NCBI RefSeq assembly: GCF_014645355.1
Contig: NZ_BMLS01000007.1
Span: 124,001-188,000, forward strand
Length of the DNA: 64,000 bases
Reading direction: 5' to 3'
DNA from: Bowmanella pacifica
Lineage (GTDB): Bacteria > Pseudomonadota > Gammaproteobacteria > Enterobacterales > Alteromonadaceae
This document shows, in pieces, positions 9,425 to 19,086 of the stretch. The position numbers and the translations under genes were made by a program. Below the pieces are notes generated by a model. It made no database searches. It saw only the letters and a program-made list of their open reading frames with translations, and was not told the DNA's origin. Each line of letters begins with the position of its first letter. Position 1 is the stretch's first letter.

Positions 9425-11236
9425 TTACTTTCCTACTTTCAGTACGGCCAAGAAGGCATCTTGCGGCAGTTCCACGTTGCCAACCTGCTTCATCCGTTTC
9501 TTACCCTCTTTCTGCTTCTGAAGCAGCTTTTTCTTACGACTTACGTCACCACCATAACACTTGGCAATAACGTTCTTACGCAATTGCTTCACCGTGCTAC
9601 GTGCGATGACATGGTTGCCGATAGCCGCCTGAATGGCAATATCAAACATCTGTCTTGGAATCAGCTCACGCAGCTTCTCAACCAACTCCCGACCTCGGTA
9701 TTGTGAATTCTCGCGGTGAGTGATCACTGCCAGGGCATCAACTCGCTCGCCGTTGACCAAGATATCCAAGCGCACCATATCGGCCGTTTGGAAACGTTTA
9801 AAGTTGTAATCCAGGGAAGCAAAACCACGACTGGTTGACTTCAGACGGTCAAAAAAGTCCATCACCACTTCGGCCATGGGCAACTCATAAGTTACCGCCA
9901 CCTGGTTACCGTGATAGGTCATATTGGTTTGTACACCACGCTTTTCGATACACAAGGTGATGACATTACCCAAGTAATCCTTGGGAACCAGAATATTGGC
10001 TTCAACAATAGGTTCGTGAATCTCGGCAATATCATTAACCGCCGGCAGTTTTGATGGGTTATCAACCTGAACAGTCTGCCCTTTGGTTGTCACCACTTCG
10101 TACACTACCGTTGGGGCTGTGGTGATCAGGTCCAGATCGTATTCACGCTCCAGTCGCTCCTGAATAATCTCCATGTGTAGCATGCCAAGGAAACCAATGC
10201 GGAATCCAAAGCCCAGCGCACTGGAGTTTTCCGGCTCGAAGAACAAAGAAGCATCATTCAGACTCAGCTTCGCCAACGCGTCACGGAAGTCTTCGTAGTC
10301 ATCAGAACTGATGGGAAACATACCGGCATAGACTTGCGGCTTCACTTTCTTAAAGCCAGGTAACGCCTTATCAGCTGGTTGCTTAGCCAGAGTAATAGTA
10401 TCCCCTACCGGGGCACCATGGATCTCTTTAATGCCGGCAATAACAAAGCCAACCTCGCCGGTACGCAATACGCCGGTATCTGTCGCTTTAGGGGTGAAAA
10501 TACCAATCTTGTCGATTTGATGAACCTGTCCGTTAGACATGATCTTAATTTTATCACCGGCTTTAAGCTCACCATGCATGACGCGCACCAGAGACACGAC
10601 CCCTTGATAGTTGTCGAACCAGGAGTCAACAATCAATGCCTGCAGAGGGCCCTCGGTATTACCAACCGGAGGAGGTACCTGCTTAACAATAACTTCCAGC
10701 ACGTCGTCGATGCCAATACCCGTTTTGGCAGAGCAACGCACGGCATTCATCGCATCGATACCCACAATATCTTCAATCTCGGCCGCCACACGATCAGGTT
10801 CGGCCTGAGGCAAATCGATCTTGTTCAGGATTGGCACCACTTCCAGATCCATTTCGATGGCGGTGTAACAGTTTGCCAGGGTTTGGGCTTCTACGCCCTG
10901 CCCAGCATCCACCACCAGCAGCGCCCCTTCACAGGCAGCCAGGGAGCGTGACACTTCATAAGAAAAGTCTACGTGTCCGGGGGTATCGATGAAATTCAGT
11001 TGATAGGTCTCACCGTCTTTGGCCTTATAGTTAAGGGTAACGCTCTGCGCTTTAATGGTAATGCCACGCTCACGCTCCAGATCCATCGAATCAAGAACCT
11101 GAGCAGCCATTTCCCGGTCGCTCAGACCGCCGCAATGCTGAATAAGGCGATCGGAAAGAGTGGATTTACCGTGGTCAATGTGGGCGATAATACTGAAATT
11201 GCGGATATGCTTGAGCTGCATGGTAATGTCTGACAT
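9425..11236 (-). CDS. lepA: Elongation factor 4 (LepA)
   Basis: 603 residues. Translational GTPase, about as long as E. coli LepA (599). HIDHGKST (G1), DTPGHVDF (G3) and NKIDLP (G4) are visible, and the lysine-rich C-terminal domain ([16 protein letters not shown]) is LepA-specific. Start uncertain: the ATG at 11236 has AGGA almost touching it, whereas an in-frame ATG at 11221 gives [15 protein letters not shown], closer to known N-termini. First gene of lepA-lepB-rnc-era. Confidence 0.97.
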   Translation of the reverse strand: MSDITMQLKHIRNFSIIAHIDHGKSTLSDRLIQHCGGLSDREMAAQVLDSMDLERERGITIKAQSVTLNYKAKDGETYQLNFIDTPGHVDFSYEVSRSLAACEGALLVVDAGQGVEAQTLANCYTAIEMDLEVVPILNKIDLPQAEPDRVAAEIEDIVGIDAMNAVRCSAKTGIGIDDVLEVIVKQVPPPVGNTEGPLQALIVDSWFDNYQGVVSLVRVMHGELKAGDKIKIMSNGQVHQIDKIGIFTPKATDTGVLRTGEVGFVIAGIKEIHGAPVGDTITLAKQPADKALPGFKKVKPQVYAGMFPISSDDYEDFRDALAKLSLNDASLFFEPENSSALGFGFRIGFLGMLHMEIIQERLEREYDLDLITTAPTVVYEVVTTKGQTVQVDNPSKLPAVNDIAEIHEPIVEANILVPKDYLGNVITLCIEKRGVQTNMTYHGNQVAVTYELPMAEVVMDFFDRLKSTSRGFASLDYNFKRFQTADMVRLDILVNGERVDALAVITHRENSQYRGRELVEKLRELIPRQMFDIAIQAAIGNHVIARSTVKQLRKNVIAKCYGGDVSRKKKLLQKQKEGKKRMKQVGNVELPQDAFLAVLKVGK

Positions 11237-11369
11237 TCCTACTTAAGGCCAAAAAACTGAACTATTGCAATAAGGCGGCGATTTTACCGTTTTATTGCGC
11301 GCTTTGCGATCTTGTTATGGTATGCACTCAAACTGGCGGAAAAGCCGGGGATAAATAACGGCGGGCAGG

Positions 11370-11855
11370 TTAGTGATCGGTGACTTCAACCACATCCAGC
11401 GTCTGACCATGATAGGGAAGTAACTCCAGCAAACGTGGCTGATACTGCGAACGCTTCGCACTTTGCAGGTAACGCTTTATCTGCCAAAAGCTCAGGGCAG
11501 TAAATATAGCAGCCAGAAGCACACTCCAAAGTTCGTGCTGTAACCCAACAGCAGGTAAAAACGCGCTGCCCAGCAAGACACTGGCCATCAATACCAACAA
11601 CGGCAGTAGATACATCAACGCCGAGGCACCCAACAAGTCCTCTTCCGGGATCCCAAGTTTGACTTGCTGACCGATAGTCGCGGGTTTAGTACAACGAAAA
11701 ATCAATAACTGACTCTTTGGTGACAGTCCCCTAGCGACAGCACCGGTACCACAATCCTGATTAACGCTGCAGCCCCCACAGGTAGTCTTTATCTGAGTTT
11801 CAACCCAAATGTGATCTTGATCGACCGCTTTGATAACACCTAGCTCTTCAATCAC
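11370..11855 (-). CDS. rseC: SoxR-reducing/sigma-E regulator RseC
   Basis: 161 residues. Inner-membrane protein: an N-terminal cysteine cluster (CGGC...C at ~26-36) followed by two hydrophobic segments near 80-97 and 105-125. RseC is a positive modulator of sigma-E and part of the system that reduces SoxR. The ATG overlaps the rseB stop by 4 bases, completing rpoE-rseA-rseB-rseC in the E. coli order. Confidence 0.92.
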   Translation of the reverse strand: MIEELGVIKAVDQDHIWVETQIKTTCGGCSVNQDCGTGAVARGLSPKSQLLIFRCTKPATIGQQVKLGIPEEDLLGASALMYLLPLLVLMASVLLGSAFLPAVGLQHELWSVLLAAIFTALSFWQIKRYLQSAKRSQYQPRLLELLPYHGQTLDVVEVTDH

Positions 11856-12802
11856 TGCGGTGTCTCGATATATTGCACAGAGTTGGCGATGGCATTGGCT
11901 GTTTGCGGTGGCAATTTGCCAACCACGGTAATCTCCAGAGCACCTTTTTGTAAGGACAGCAGGGTGTTTGCACCATATTTCAGCCAGCCGTTTTCAGACG
12001 AGCCTGGTTGCACCGCTTGCAGATATAAAGAAACGTCGATAAGACCGTCGCTAAACATGACGTAATCCACCATCTGCCCCGTCATTGGCAATCTATGCAT
12101 ATCACGACGCACTTCAACCATACCAACCGGCAGCCAGTTTACTTTCCAATTCCCTGGAACCGGATCAGTCTCATTGAGATGCAAGGTCTCAGGCATTTTG
12201 TCTTCTTCAATCCGCAAGAAATACTCATCAGGCTCAGGCGTAACATGCAATGAGGTTACCTGCACCTGTTCCAGCGGTTCCCCTTGTAGATTCATCATAT
12301 CCAGTTTCAACAACAAACCGCTGTCTTGGTCGAGCCATAAGTTATAGCCATAACGACTGCGATCTTTACTGATGATACGAATCTGCTGGGCAGAGCGTCC
12401 AGCCACGCGACTGCGACCCACCACAACAAAATCGTAACTCTCTTCAAGAAGCTTTGGTTGACGGAATAAAGTAACCGGCAGCGGTCCATTTATGGAAGTT
12501 GAACGTATAGAATATGCAGGTACATTAGGCTCGAAATAGCTGACCAGGTCTCCGATGCGGACGATTTCCCTACCGGGGCCGTTTTGCAAACTAAGATGTT
12601 CGACTTCTATGCCGTTCTGAACAGCATGACGCCAAAGATAAGGTTCAAACCCACCATTAGGCTGAACCAATACGAAGGACACTTGATAATTGAGTTGCTT
12701 AAGCGCCGATGCCATTTTATCCATCCAGGCTTGGGCGCTATCGTCAGGTTGGGCTACGACCGAAAAACAACAAAAAACTGCGCACCACCACCATCGCCGC
12801 AT
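11852..12802 (-). CDS. rseB: Periplasmic sigma-E regulator RseB
   Basis: 316 residues from the ATG at 12802, which begins one base after the rseA stop and gives a clean signal peptide (MRRWWWCAVFCCFSVVAQ); the longer reading back to 12850 would lie inside rseA. RseB binds the periplasmic part of RseA, protecting it from DegS, and senses LPS/lipoprotein. The body shows the MucB/RseB lipoprotein-like first domain (AWMDKMASALKQLNY onward) and the smaller second domain (VGMVEVRRDMHRLPMTGQMV). Confidence 0.93.
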   Translation of the reverse strand: MRRWWWCAVFCCFSVVAQPDDSAQAWMDKMASALKQLNYQVSFVLVQPNGGFEPYLWRHAVQNGIEVEHLSLQNGPGREIVRIGDLVSYFEPNVPAYSIRSTSINGPLPVTLFRQPKLLEESYDFVVVGRSRVAGRSAQQIRIISKDRSRYGYNLWLDQDSGLLLKLDMMNLQGEPLEQVQVTSLHVTPEPDEYFLRIEEDKMPETLHLNETDPVPGNWKVNWLPVGMVEVRRDMHRLPMTGQMVDYVMFSDGLIDVSLYLQAVQPGSSENGWLKYGANTLLSLQKGALEITVVGKLPPQTANAIANSVQYIETPQ

Positions 12803-12804
12803 AT

Positions 12805-13394
12805 TACTTCTGCTGCGGCTCTGGTTGTGCGGGGTGCTCGCTAACCTCACTATGCTGGCTGGCTTTCAAACGCATTTGTCTTTCATGATCTGTCAGGTAG
12901 GCATTTATACGGCGCTTTTGCTCAAGCGCATCCGTCTGTGGCAAAGGGCGGGTCTGCTCTAAACTCACCGGTGACAAACCACCTTGCTGCATACCTGGAA
13001 TGGCCAAGGCTGGCGCTGAGCTAAATGGCTGCTCAGGCTTAGGCTGATTAAACTGCTGAACCCCTAAAATCATGGCTACCGCCACCGATGCGGCCAGGGC
13101 AAATTGGCCCCCTTGACGAACAAAAGGGATCACATGGCCAATCACCGGCAGGTCACGTAAACCTTTGCGCGGGGCCAGAATGGTCGGTTCGTTTTCAAGC
13201 GCTGCAGATACTTTGCTACTTATATCAAAGTCTAATTGGGGAGGCAGTTCTTTTCGCAAGCCATCACGAATCAAATGATAGCTGCGCCATTTATCGACCA
13301 GTTCCCGCTCGGTTTGGTCATCCAATGCCAGTCCCTCTAAGGACTGTTCACCGTCTACCAAGGCCGAGAGGTTTTCTAGTTTTTGCTGCTTCAT
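12805..13394 (-). CDS. rseA: Anti-sigma-E factor RseA
   Basis: About 196 residues (the stop codon lies at about 12804-12806). Membrane anti-sigma factor: the cytoplasmic N-terminal domain (ENLSALVDGEQ, then WRSYHLIRDGLR) binds RpoE; one hydrophobic segment near residues 100-117 (FALAASVAVAMILGV) crosses the membrane; a Gln/Pro-rich periplasmic tail would bind RseB. Stress-induced cleavage frees RpoE. Lies 44 bases downstream of rpoE. Confidence 0.92.
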
Positions 13395-13438
13395 TAAACA
13401 AAGTTCCTGAGTAACGTGGCACTTAACTTCAGTGTCAG

Positions 13439-14017
13439 CTATTTCTGTAACAGGGGTTGAATCACTTTATCGATAGCTTCCCGCGCTCTGAAGATACGTG
13501 ATCGCACAGTACCCACAGGGCAGTCCATCACAGTAGCAATCTCTTCATAGCTTAGCCCTTCCAACTCACGTAGGGTAATAGCCATACGTAAATCTTCGGG
13601 CAGCTTATCGACAGTGTCAAACAACAACTTTTCCATCTGCTCTGACATCAGCTTACGCTCTGGAGAAGCATTCTCCTTAAGCGCGTCACTGCCGTCATAA
13701 AAATCGGCTTCCTCTGCATCCACATCATTAGCCGGTGGCTTCCTGCCTTGTGCCACCAAATAATTCTTCGCGCTGTTTACCGCGATCCGATACAACCATG
13801 TATAAAAGGCACTTTCACCGCGAAAACTGGGTAACGCTCTGTAAGCCTTAATAAAGGCTTCTTGCGTCACATCTGCAACATCTCCGCTGTTCTTAACGTA
13901 TCGGGACACTAAGTGGGCAACCTTATGCTGGTACTTAATGACCAAAAAATTAAACGCGTTTTTGTCGCCCTGTTGTACTTTCTCAACCAATTGTTGATCT
14001 GTAAATTGCTCGCTCAT
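13439..14017 (-). CDS. rpoE: RNA polymerase sigma factor RpoE
   Basis: 192 residues (E. coli 191). ECF sigma factor for envelope stress. Region 2 (NAFNFLVIKYQHKV, DVTQEAFIKAYRALPSFRG) and region 4 (LRELEGLSYEEIATVMDCPVGTVRSRIFRAR, shown only as a landmark near the C-terminus) are clear. The ATG at 14017 is preferred over a GTG at 14026, which lies too close to the AGGGG ribosome-binding site. Divergent from nadB, as in E. coli. A sigma-E-type promoter upstream implies autoregulation. Confidence 0.96.
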   Translation of the reverse strand: MSEQFTDQQLVEKVQQGDKNAFNFLVIKYQHKVAHLVSRYVKNSGDVADVTQEAFIKAYRALPSFRGESAFYTWLYRIAVNSAKNYLVAQGRKPPANDVDAEEADFYDGSDALKENASPERKLMSEQMEKLLFDTVDKLPEDLRMAITLRELEGLSYEEIATVMDCPVGTVRSRIFRAREAIDKVIQPLLQK

Positions 14018-14077
14018 CCGAGCCACATCCCCTTTTGAACCGCTTTTCTGATGCTCTTGGCTCTCGCAAGCACCTAA

Positions 14078-14105
14078 ATAGACTGTCAGTCTGAAAAAAA
14101 GTTCG
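14078..14105 (-). promoter_or_regulatory. Sigma-E-type promoter for rpoE
   Basis: On the minus strand CGAACTT is followed after 15 bases by GTCTAT, close to the sigma-E consensus GGAACTT-N15/16-GTCTAA. It would start transcription about 50 bases upstream of the rpoE ATG, the usual autoregulatory arrangement. Confidence 0.7.
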
Positions 14106-14269
14106 AAATTATTTCAAGCTTATGAAATGTTTTTGCAAAGTGTACGCTAAATCAACTTTCCAAGCCCATCACAAGCGCCGAGAGAACAGTCTGAACCACA
14201 CGGGAATTCATACTAAACCAATAAGATAGTATCATGCCCAAATGAAATAGAACCTGAACAGTTTACCCC

Positions 14270-15877
14270 ATGCATCAAGCGGTTGAACATCAATGTGATC
14301 TTTTAATCATCGGCAGCGGCGCAGCTGGTCTCAGCCTGGCCCTGAAAATGGCCCAAAAGTGCCGCATCATAGTGCTAAGCAAAAGCGGCATTAGTGAAGG
14401 CTCAACTATGTATGCCCAAGGCGGCATTGCCGCCGTTTTCGATGAAACCGATTCCATTGACTCCCATGTGGAAGACACCATGGTCGCTGGCGCAGGCCTA
14501 TGCGACCGGGCCGCCGTTGAATTTACGGCGGGAAATGCCAAGCAAGCCATGGAATGGTTGATTAACTTCGGCGTTCCCTTTGATCAGGAAACCGATGCTC
14601 ATGGTGAAGCGCGCTTTCACTTGACGCGGGAAGGCGGGCATAGCCACCGACGCATTCTGCATGCTGCCGATGCAACCGGGAAAGCCGTGCAAACAACCTT
14701 GATTGATGCGGTACGCAGTCATCCAAATATTGAAGTGCTTGAACGATACAATGCGGTCGATCTGATTCGTAGCCGACGCTCTCCTAACAAGGTACTTGGT
14801 GCTTACGCCTGGAACCGTAACCTTGAGCATGTTGAGGTGGTCAGAAGCCGCTTCGTTGCGTTAGCAACCGGCGGCGCCAGCAAAGTCTATCAGTACACTT
14901 CCAATCCGGATGTCTCCAGTGGTGATGGCATTGCCATGGCTTGGCGCGCGGGATGCAGGGTCGCCAACATGGAATTCAACCAGTTTCACCCAACCTGCCT
15001 GTATCATCCACAGGCCAGAAACTTTCTGATCACCGAAGCGCTACGTGGTGAAGGGGCTTATTTAACCCATGCCGATGGCACCCGTTTTATGCACAAGTTC
15101 CACGAACTTGCTGAGCTTGCACCGCGCGATGTTGTGGCTAGGGCCATCGATTATGAAATGAAGCGTCTGGGTGCCGATTGCATGTACCTGGATATCCGCC
15201 ACAAGCCTGCGGATTTTATTATCAAGCATTTCCCCACTATCTATCGAAAGTGCCGCTCACTTGGCATTGATATTACCCGGGATCCCATTCCTATCGTCCC
15301 GGCCGCCCATTACAGCTGCGGCGGAGTGATGACAGACTTCGATGCCCGCACCGACCTAGACAATCTCTACGCAATAGGCGAAGTGGCTTATACCGGCCTG
15401 CACGGCGCCAATCGCATGGCCAGCAACTCCTTACTGGAATGCGTGGTATTTGCCAGAGCGGCGGCCACACACATTATGGCCAGACTGGAACAAGAGGACG
15501 AAAAGGAAGCGATTTCGCCCTGGGATGAAAGCCAGGTGAGCAACTCCGACGAGGAGGTTGTGATTCAGCATAACTGGCATGAGTTAAGGCTTTTTATGTG
15601 GGACTATGTGGGTATAGTACGCACGAACAAGCGACTTGAGCGCGCGTTACGCAGGATTGAGCTGCTGAAACAAGAAATCGATGAGTATTACAGTAACTTC
15701 AGGGTTAGTAATAACTTGCTGGAATTACGTAACTTGGTGACGGTTTCTGAATTAATTGTCAGATGTGCGATGCAAAGAAAAGAAAGCCGCGGCCTACACT
15801 ACAATCTGGATTACCCGGATTTGCAGGACGCCCCCCAACCTTCCGTGCTATACCCGCAGCGCTATCCCTCCAGATAG
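14270..15877 (+). CDS. nadB: L-aspartate oxidase NadB
   Basis: 535 residues (E. coli 540). FAD enzyme oxidising L-aspartate to iminoaspartate, first step of NAD synthesis. The dinucleotide motif GSGAAG is at 16-21; the [14 protein letters not shown] block, the [11 protein letters not shown] region and the [10 protein letters not shown] flavin segment near the C-terminal third are family signatures. Divergent from rpoE, a conserved neighbourhood. Confidence 0.97.
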   Translation: MHQAVEHQCDLLIIGSGAAGLSLALKMAQKCRIIVLSKSGISEGSTMYAQGGIAAVFDETDSIDSHVEDTMVAGAGLCDRAAVEFTAGNAKQAMEWLINFGVPFDQETDAHGEARFHLTREGGHSHRRILHAADATGKAVQTTLIDAVRSHPNIEVLERYNAVDLIRSRRSPNKVLGAYAWNRNLEHVEVVRSRFVALATGGASKVYQYTSNPDVSSGDGIAMAWRAGCRVANMEFNQFHPTCLYHPQARNFLITEALRGEGAYLTHADGTRFMHKFHELAELAPRDVVARAIDYEMKRLGADCMYLDIRHKPADFIIKHFPTIYRKCRSLGIDITRDPIPIVPAAHYSCGGVMTDFDARTDLDNLYAIGEVAYTGLHGANRMASNSLLECVVFARAAATHIMARLEQEDEKEAISPWDESQVSNSDEEVVIQHNWHELRLFMWDYVGIVRTNKRLERALRRIELLKQEIDEYYSNFRVSNNLLELRNLVTVSELIVRCAMQRKESRGLHYNLDYPDLQDAPQPSVLYPQRYPSR

Positions 15878-15883
15878 CGCTGC
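15856..15883 (+). terminator. Hairpin at the nadB 3' end
   Basis: A perfect 10-bp stem (15856-15865 with 15874-15883, 8-base loop) straddles the nadB stop codon. No U-run follows, so it may be a processing or stabilising stem rather than a full intrinsic terminator between the convergent genes. Confidence 0.4.
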
Positions 15884-15896
15884 CAGCCGCCATAAA

Positions 15897-16763
15897 TTAA
15901 TTTAATGGCGCCAGTGGGAAGCGCTGATATTTGCCACTAAGATGCAAATCGTGACCATCTGCCGAGCCTAAGGTAAAACTGCCCTTATCCGGCTCTGGCT
16001 GATGGTGAAAGCTGACATCACAGGGTAAAAATACCGGTTTGCGAAAGCTCACACTCAGCTCAAATGCCTCTCCCACTATGGGCGCTAGTGCAGTAATGCA
16101 GCGCGCCTTACTCCACATACCGTGAATAATCTGAGACTTAAAACCAAAGAAACGTGCAGACCAGGGATACAAGTGAATCGGGTTGTAATCACCAGACACC
16201 TTGGCATATTGGCGACCTAAATTAGCATCTAAATGCCATTGTTCGCCACAGGGCAGATTTGCCGACGCGGAAGGTAAGCTGCGTTTTGGCAAATCACCAT
16301 GACGAACCAAGCTGACACTTCGGCCTTGCCAAACCATCTCTTCACCAACCTGAATATCGGTTAACAGTGAAAACTGCCAGCCCAACCTATGGCGGCGAAG
16401 CTTGTCAAAACGGCAACTAATGGAAAGTTTTTCATGGCGCCCCACGGCACGATACTGGCGAATATGGTTTTCCATATGCACCAGTCCCATCACCTTAAAC
16501 GGAAAACCTTTGTCCAGCAGCAATCCCAAATGCAGCGGCAACGCCAGGCAATGCAACCACCCCGGATGCACGCTCTCTTGCCGCCAGGCCAGCAACCCAT
16601 GGTATTCATCCAGCTTGTCAGAACAGGCACTTATGCCATCACATCGCAGTACCAACTCAGGTAACTGCGGCGCCGGTGCTTGCTGACCAGATTTGACTGC
16701 TGCACGCAACAGCATGGCAGGGACTTTAGGCAAAGATTCCGGGGTAAACTGTCTAATATTCAT
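15897..16763 (-). CDS. MaoC/hot-dog-fold acyl dehydratase-like protein
   Basis: 288 residues from the ATG at 16763 (GGAGG 7 bases upstream; its ATG overlaps the ygfX stop as TGATG). The C-terminal half contains YAKVSGDYNPIHLYPWSARFFGF followed by IIHGMWSKA: the D-x-N-P-[IL]-H hydratase motif and the downstream HG of MaoC-like enoyl-CoA hydratases (residues ~205-240). The N-terminal half resembles the degenerate first hot-dog domain of double-domain dehydratases. It probably acts on a CoA- or ACP-bound acyl chain; the actual substrate is unknown. Confidence 0.8.
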   Translation of the reverse strand: MNIRQFTPESLPKVPAMLLRAAVKSGQQAPAPQLPELVLRCDGISACSDKLDEYHGLLAWRQESVHPGWLHCLALPLHLGLLLDKGFPFKVMGLVHMENHIRQYRAVGRHEKLSISCRFDKLRRHRLGWQFSLLTDIQVGEEMVWQGRSVSLVRHGDLPKRSLPSASANLPCGEQWHLDANLGRQYAKVSGDYNPIHLYPWSARFFGFKSQIIHGMWSKARCITALAPIVGEAFELSVSFRKPVFLPCDVSFHHQPEPDKGSFTLGSADGHDLHLSGKYQRFPLAPLN

Positions 16764-17200
16764 CAATTGCCCTCCAAACTGGATGGGTGACCTAAGCTGA
16801 GTATACGACATAGACGTCGATAATCGGCCACAGAAACTGCATCACGAAATATACACAGGTACTGTCGCTGGCGATGATCCAGCGCATCCTGAAGAGAAAC
16901 AAACAACAGCCAGGCAGTTACCCTGCTATCTGCGGTGACTTGCATGGGGGAACTTTGGCCATCCAGCCATTGCCACTTTCCATCCTCACTCAAATTTACC
17001 ACACCTGTAGGTTGTGGTTTTCTAAGCTGACGATAAAGCATCAATCCGAGCAACGCAGCCAATAACAACTGCCAAACCGTTTGCCAGGGTAGAACGTGCG
17101 GCTGCCAACACCACACCGATCCGATGAGCAGTACATACAGCGCAATCAACATACACCTTTGGTAGGTTGACCGTCCTATCTCAATTCTATGCTTTAACAC
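16763..17200 (-). CDS. ygfX: YgfX (CptA-like) membrane protein
   Basis: 145 residues. Two adjacent hydrophobic segments (about 15-32 and 40-57) then a cytosolic domain with W-rich WQWLDGQ and a C-terminal FRDAVSVADYRRLCRIL that matches the YgfX family. In E. coli YgfX pairs with SdhE (YgfY) and has been reported as a toxin acting on MreB/FtsZ. It starts (GTG) 14 bases inside sdhE, the usual coupling. Confidence 0.8.
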   Translation of the reverse strand: MLKHRIEIGRSTYQRCMLIALYVLLIGSVWCWQPHVLPWQTVWQLLLAALLGLMLYRQLRKPQPTGVVNLSEDGKWQWLDGQSSPMQVTADSRVTAWLLFVSLQDALDHRQRQYLCIFRDAVSVADYRRLCRILSLGHPSSLEGN

Positions 17201-17438
17201 GGCTCACTATGGTCTCCACCATGGCCGCCAGCATTGGATCTTCGCATTGCTGATGGCCCATTACCCAAGCAAAAAGATCCGGATCGTCACAGGTTAGAAG
17301 TCGTTCAAAGGTTTCTTTGTCTTCGTCCGTTAACTCACTGAACACTTCATCAAAGAAGGGTTGAAACAAGACATCCAATTCAAGCATGCCACGCCGACAC
17401 GCCCAGCGGATCCGATTAACTCTCTGCGTTGTAAACAT
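17187..17438 (-). CDS. sdhE: FAD assembly factor SdhE
   Basis: 83 residues. Helps attach FAD covalently to succinate dehydrogenase SdhA. The RGMLELD block at 16-22 holds the key RGxxE motif, and the following LTDEDKETFERLLTCDDPDLFAW is typical. Divergent from ygfZ across a ~120-base gap, as in E. coli. Confidence 0.95.
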   Translation of the reverse strand: MFTTQRVNRIRWACRRGMLELDVLFQPFFDEVFSELTDEDKETFERLLTCDDPDLFAWVMGHQQCEDPMLAAMVETIVSRVKA

Positions 17439-17560
17439 CCAGCCCTCTTTGAAACAACCTGTGGTAAGGCCAGTATATTAACTCAATTCAACAAACTGAT
17501 CTTGTTTCAGTTTAGCTTAAACCCCATGATCGGAACTTAGTTAACTTAAGCAGGACATTT

Positions 17561-18532
17561 ATGTCATCGACTCTCCAGACAATATCCCATGCAGATGCAC
17601 TGCCTGATGACTATCTGGTCACATTGCCTCAGCTTAGTGACATTCAAGTTGGTGGAGAGGAGCGGCTAAAATATTTACAAGGCCAACTCACCAACGACCT
17701 TAACACACAGTCTGCGGGCAAGCTTATGCGCGCTTGCCATTGCGATGCCAAGGGCAAGACCTGGGCGTTGTATCAACTGTTGGCATTAACGGATAGCCAA
17801 TTGCTATTGGGTGATACCGCCGCTATAGAAAAATCGCTACCTGAGCTGAAAAAATACGCCGTGTTTTCCAAGGTTGACTGGCATACGAGTGAGCGTGTGT
17901 GGTTTGGCGGCGCGGGCCCTTATTTGGAAGCCTGGCTACAGAACATTGCAGGCCAGCTTCCTGCAGAAGATCTGACCTATACCCAAACCGGTGGCATGTT
18001 GGTGGTACGTTACGACAGTCCTACACTTCGTTATCTGATAGGCTTGGATGAGCAGATGGCTGCGCAATTACTGACACATATGCAGCCTTATCACCATTGC
18101 CACAGTTTATGGCAAATGCTGGATATTCAGGCGGGTTTTCCCAGCTTAGCCACGCAAACTAGCTGTGAGTTTGTCCCTCAGATGCTGAACATGCAGGCGC
18201 TGGATGCTATCAGCTTTACCAAAGGCTGCTATATGGGGCAGGAAACCGTCGCCCGCACCCGTTACCTAGGCAAAAACAAACGTGCCAGCTACATACTGCG
18301 AGCAAAGGTTGGCATACAGATGGCCCCCGGTGATGACCTGGAAGTACAGCTTGAGGAAAACTGGCGTCGCGGTGGGACTGTGTTAAGCTGTGCCACCTTA
18401 AGCGAGGAAACCTGGTTGATGGCTATTTTGCCAAATGACACACAGCAAGGCGCTCTGCTGCGCAGCAAGGCACAACCCGATGTCGTCTTCGAGGTTCAGC
18501 CCCTACCCTATTCACTTGAAAATAAAGGCTAG
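17561..18532 (+). CDS. ygfZ: Folate-binding iron-sulfur protein YgfZ
   Basis: 323 residues. GcvT-like protein that uses folate to help maintain Fe-S enzymes such as MiaB. The signature KGCYMGQE at 221-228 contains the conserved cysteine. Located head to head with sdhE and six bases before slyD, with which it is probably co-transcribed. Confidence 0.93.
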   Translation: MSSTLQTISHADALPDDYLVTLPQLSDIQVGGEERLKYLQGQLTNDLNTQSAGKLMRACHCDAKGKTWALYQLLALTDSQLLLGDTAAIEKSLPELKKYAVFSKVDWHTSERVWFGGAGPYLEAWLQNIAGQLPAEDLTYTQTGGMLVVRYDSPTLRYLIGLDEQMAAQLLTHMQPYHHCHSLWQMLDIQAGFPSLATQTSCEFVPQMLNMQALDAISFTKGCYMGQETVARTRYLGKNKRASYILRAKVGIQMAPGDDLEVQLEENWRRGGTVLSCATLSEETWLMAILPNDTQQGALLRSKAQPDVVFEVQPLPYSLENKG

Positions 18533-18538
18533 TTATCC

Positions 18539-19024
18539 ATGCAAATCGCACCAAACAAAGTCGTGACCATGCACTACACTGTCAGCACTAAAGAAGACGT
18601 TCAAATCGACTCTTCACGCGATGGTAACCCCATGAGCTTTCTGCACGGACAACATTTTTTAATCAAAGGCCTGGAAGACGCCCTGGTAGGTAAAGTTGCA
18701 GGCGATAAGTTTGTCGCCGAAGTGGCCCCTGAAAATGCTTACGGCGAACGCCATGACGAACTGATTCAACTGGTACCCAAGTCTATGTTTGAAGGCATGG
18801 ATGTAGAAGTTGGCATGCAGTTTCGTGCGACCACTGATGATGGTGATCAATCAGTGATGATCATTGATATTACCGACGATGAAGTTGTCGTCGACGGCAA
18901 CCACCCACTGTCCGGCGTTACCCTGAAATTCGATGTTGAAGTCCTGGCTGTGCGAGACGCCACGGAAGAGGAATTAGCCCATGGCCATGTGCATGGTGAA
19001 GGCGGCTGCGGCCACGAGCATTAA
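18539..19024 (+). CDS. slyD: FKBP-type peptidyl-prolyl isomerase SlyD
   Basis: 161 residues. FKBP fold split by an insert-in-flap chaperone domain (about 70-125, beginning AYGERHDELIQLVPKSMF). The short His/Cys-rich tail (HGHVHGEGGCGHEH) fits SlyD-type nickel binding, though shorter than the E. coli tail. Cytosolic folding helper, possibly used in hydrogenase metallation. Ends at a strong shared terminator. Confidence 0.92.
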   Translation: MQIAPNKVVTMHYTVSTKEDVQIDSSRDGNPMSFLHGQHFLIKGLEDALVGKVAGDKFVAEVAPENAYGERHDELIQLVPKSMFEGMDVEVGMQFRATTDDGDQSVMIIDITDDEVVVDGNHPLSGVTLKFDVEVLAVRDATEEELAHGHVHGEGGCGHEH

Positions 19025-19060
19025 TGCTTAAGGCTAACGCCTTAATATTAAAGAAAAAAA

Positions 19061-19083
19061 GCCGGGCATTGCCCGGCTTTTTT
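19061..19083. terminator. Bidirectional terminator between slyD and lysS
   Basis: A 7-bp GC stem (19061-19067 with 19071-19077, loop ATT) flanked by seven A on the left and six T on the right, so it works for both convergent genes. Confidence 0.9.
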
Positions 19084-19086
19084 GCA

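Noticed and set aside
10379-10951. 190-codon plus-strand reading frame
   Set aside because: Lies wholly antisense to lepA, whose GTPase motifs are intact; the peptide has no recognisable features.
12803-12850. Longer rseB start at 12850
   Set aside because: It would overlap rseA by 47 bases and bury the signal peptide; the ATG at 12802 gives a normal export signal.
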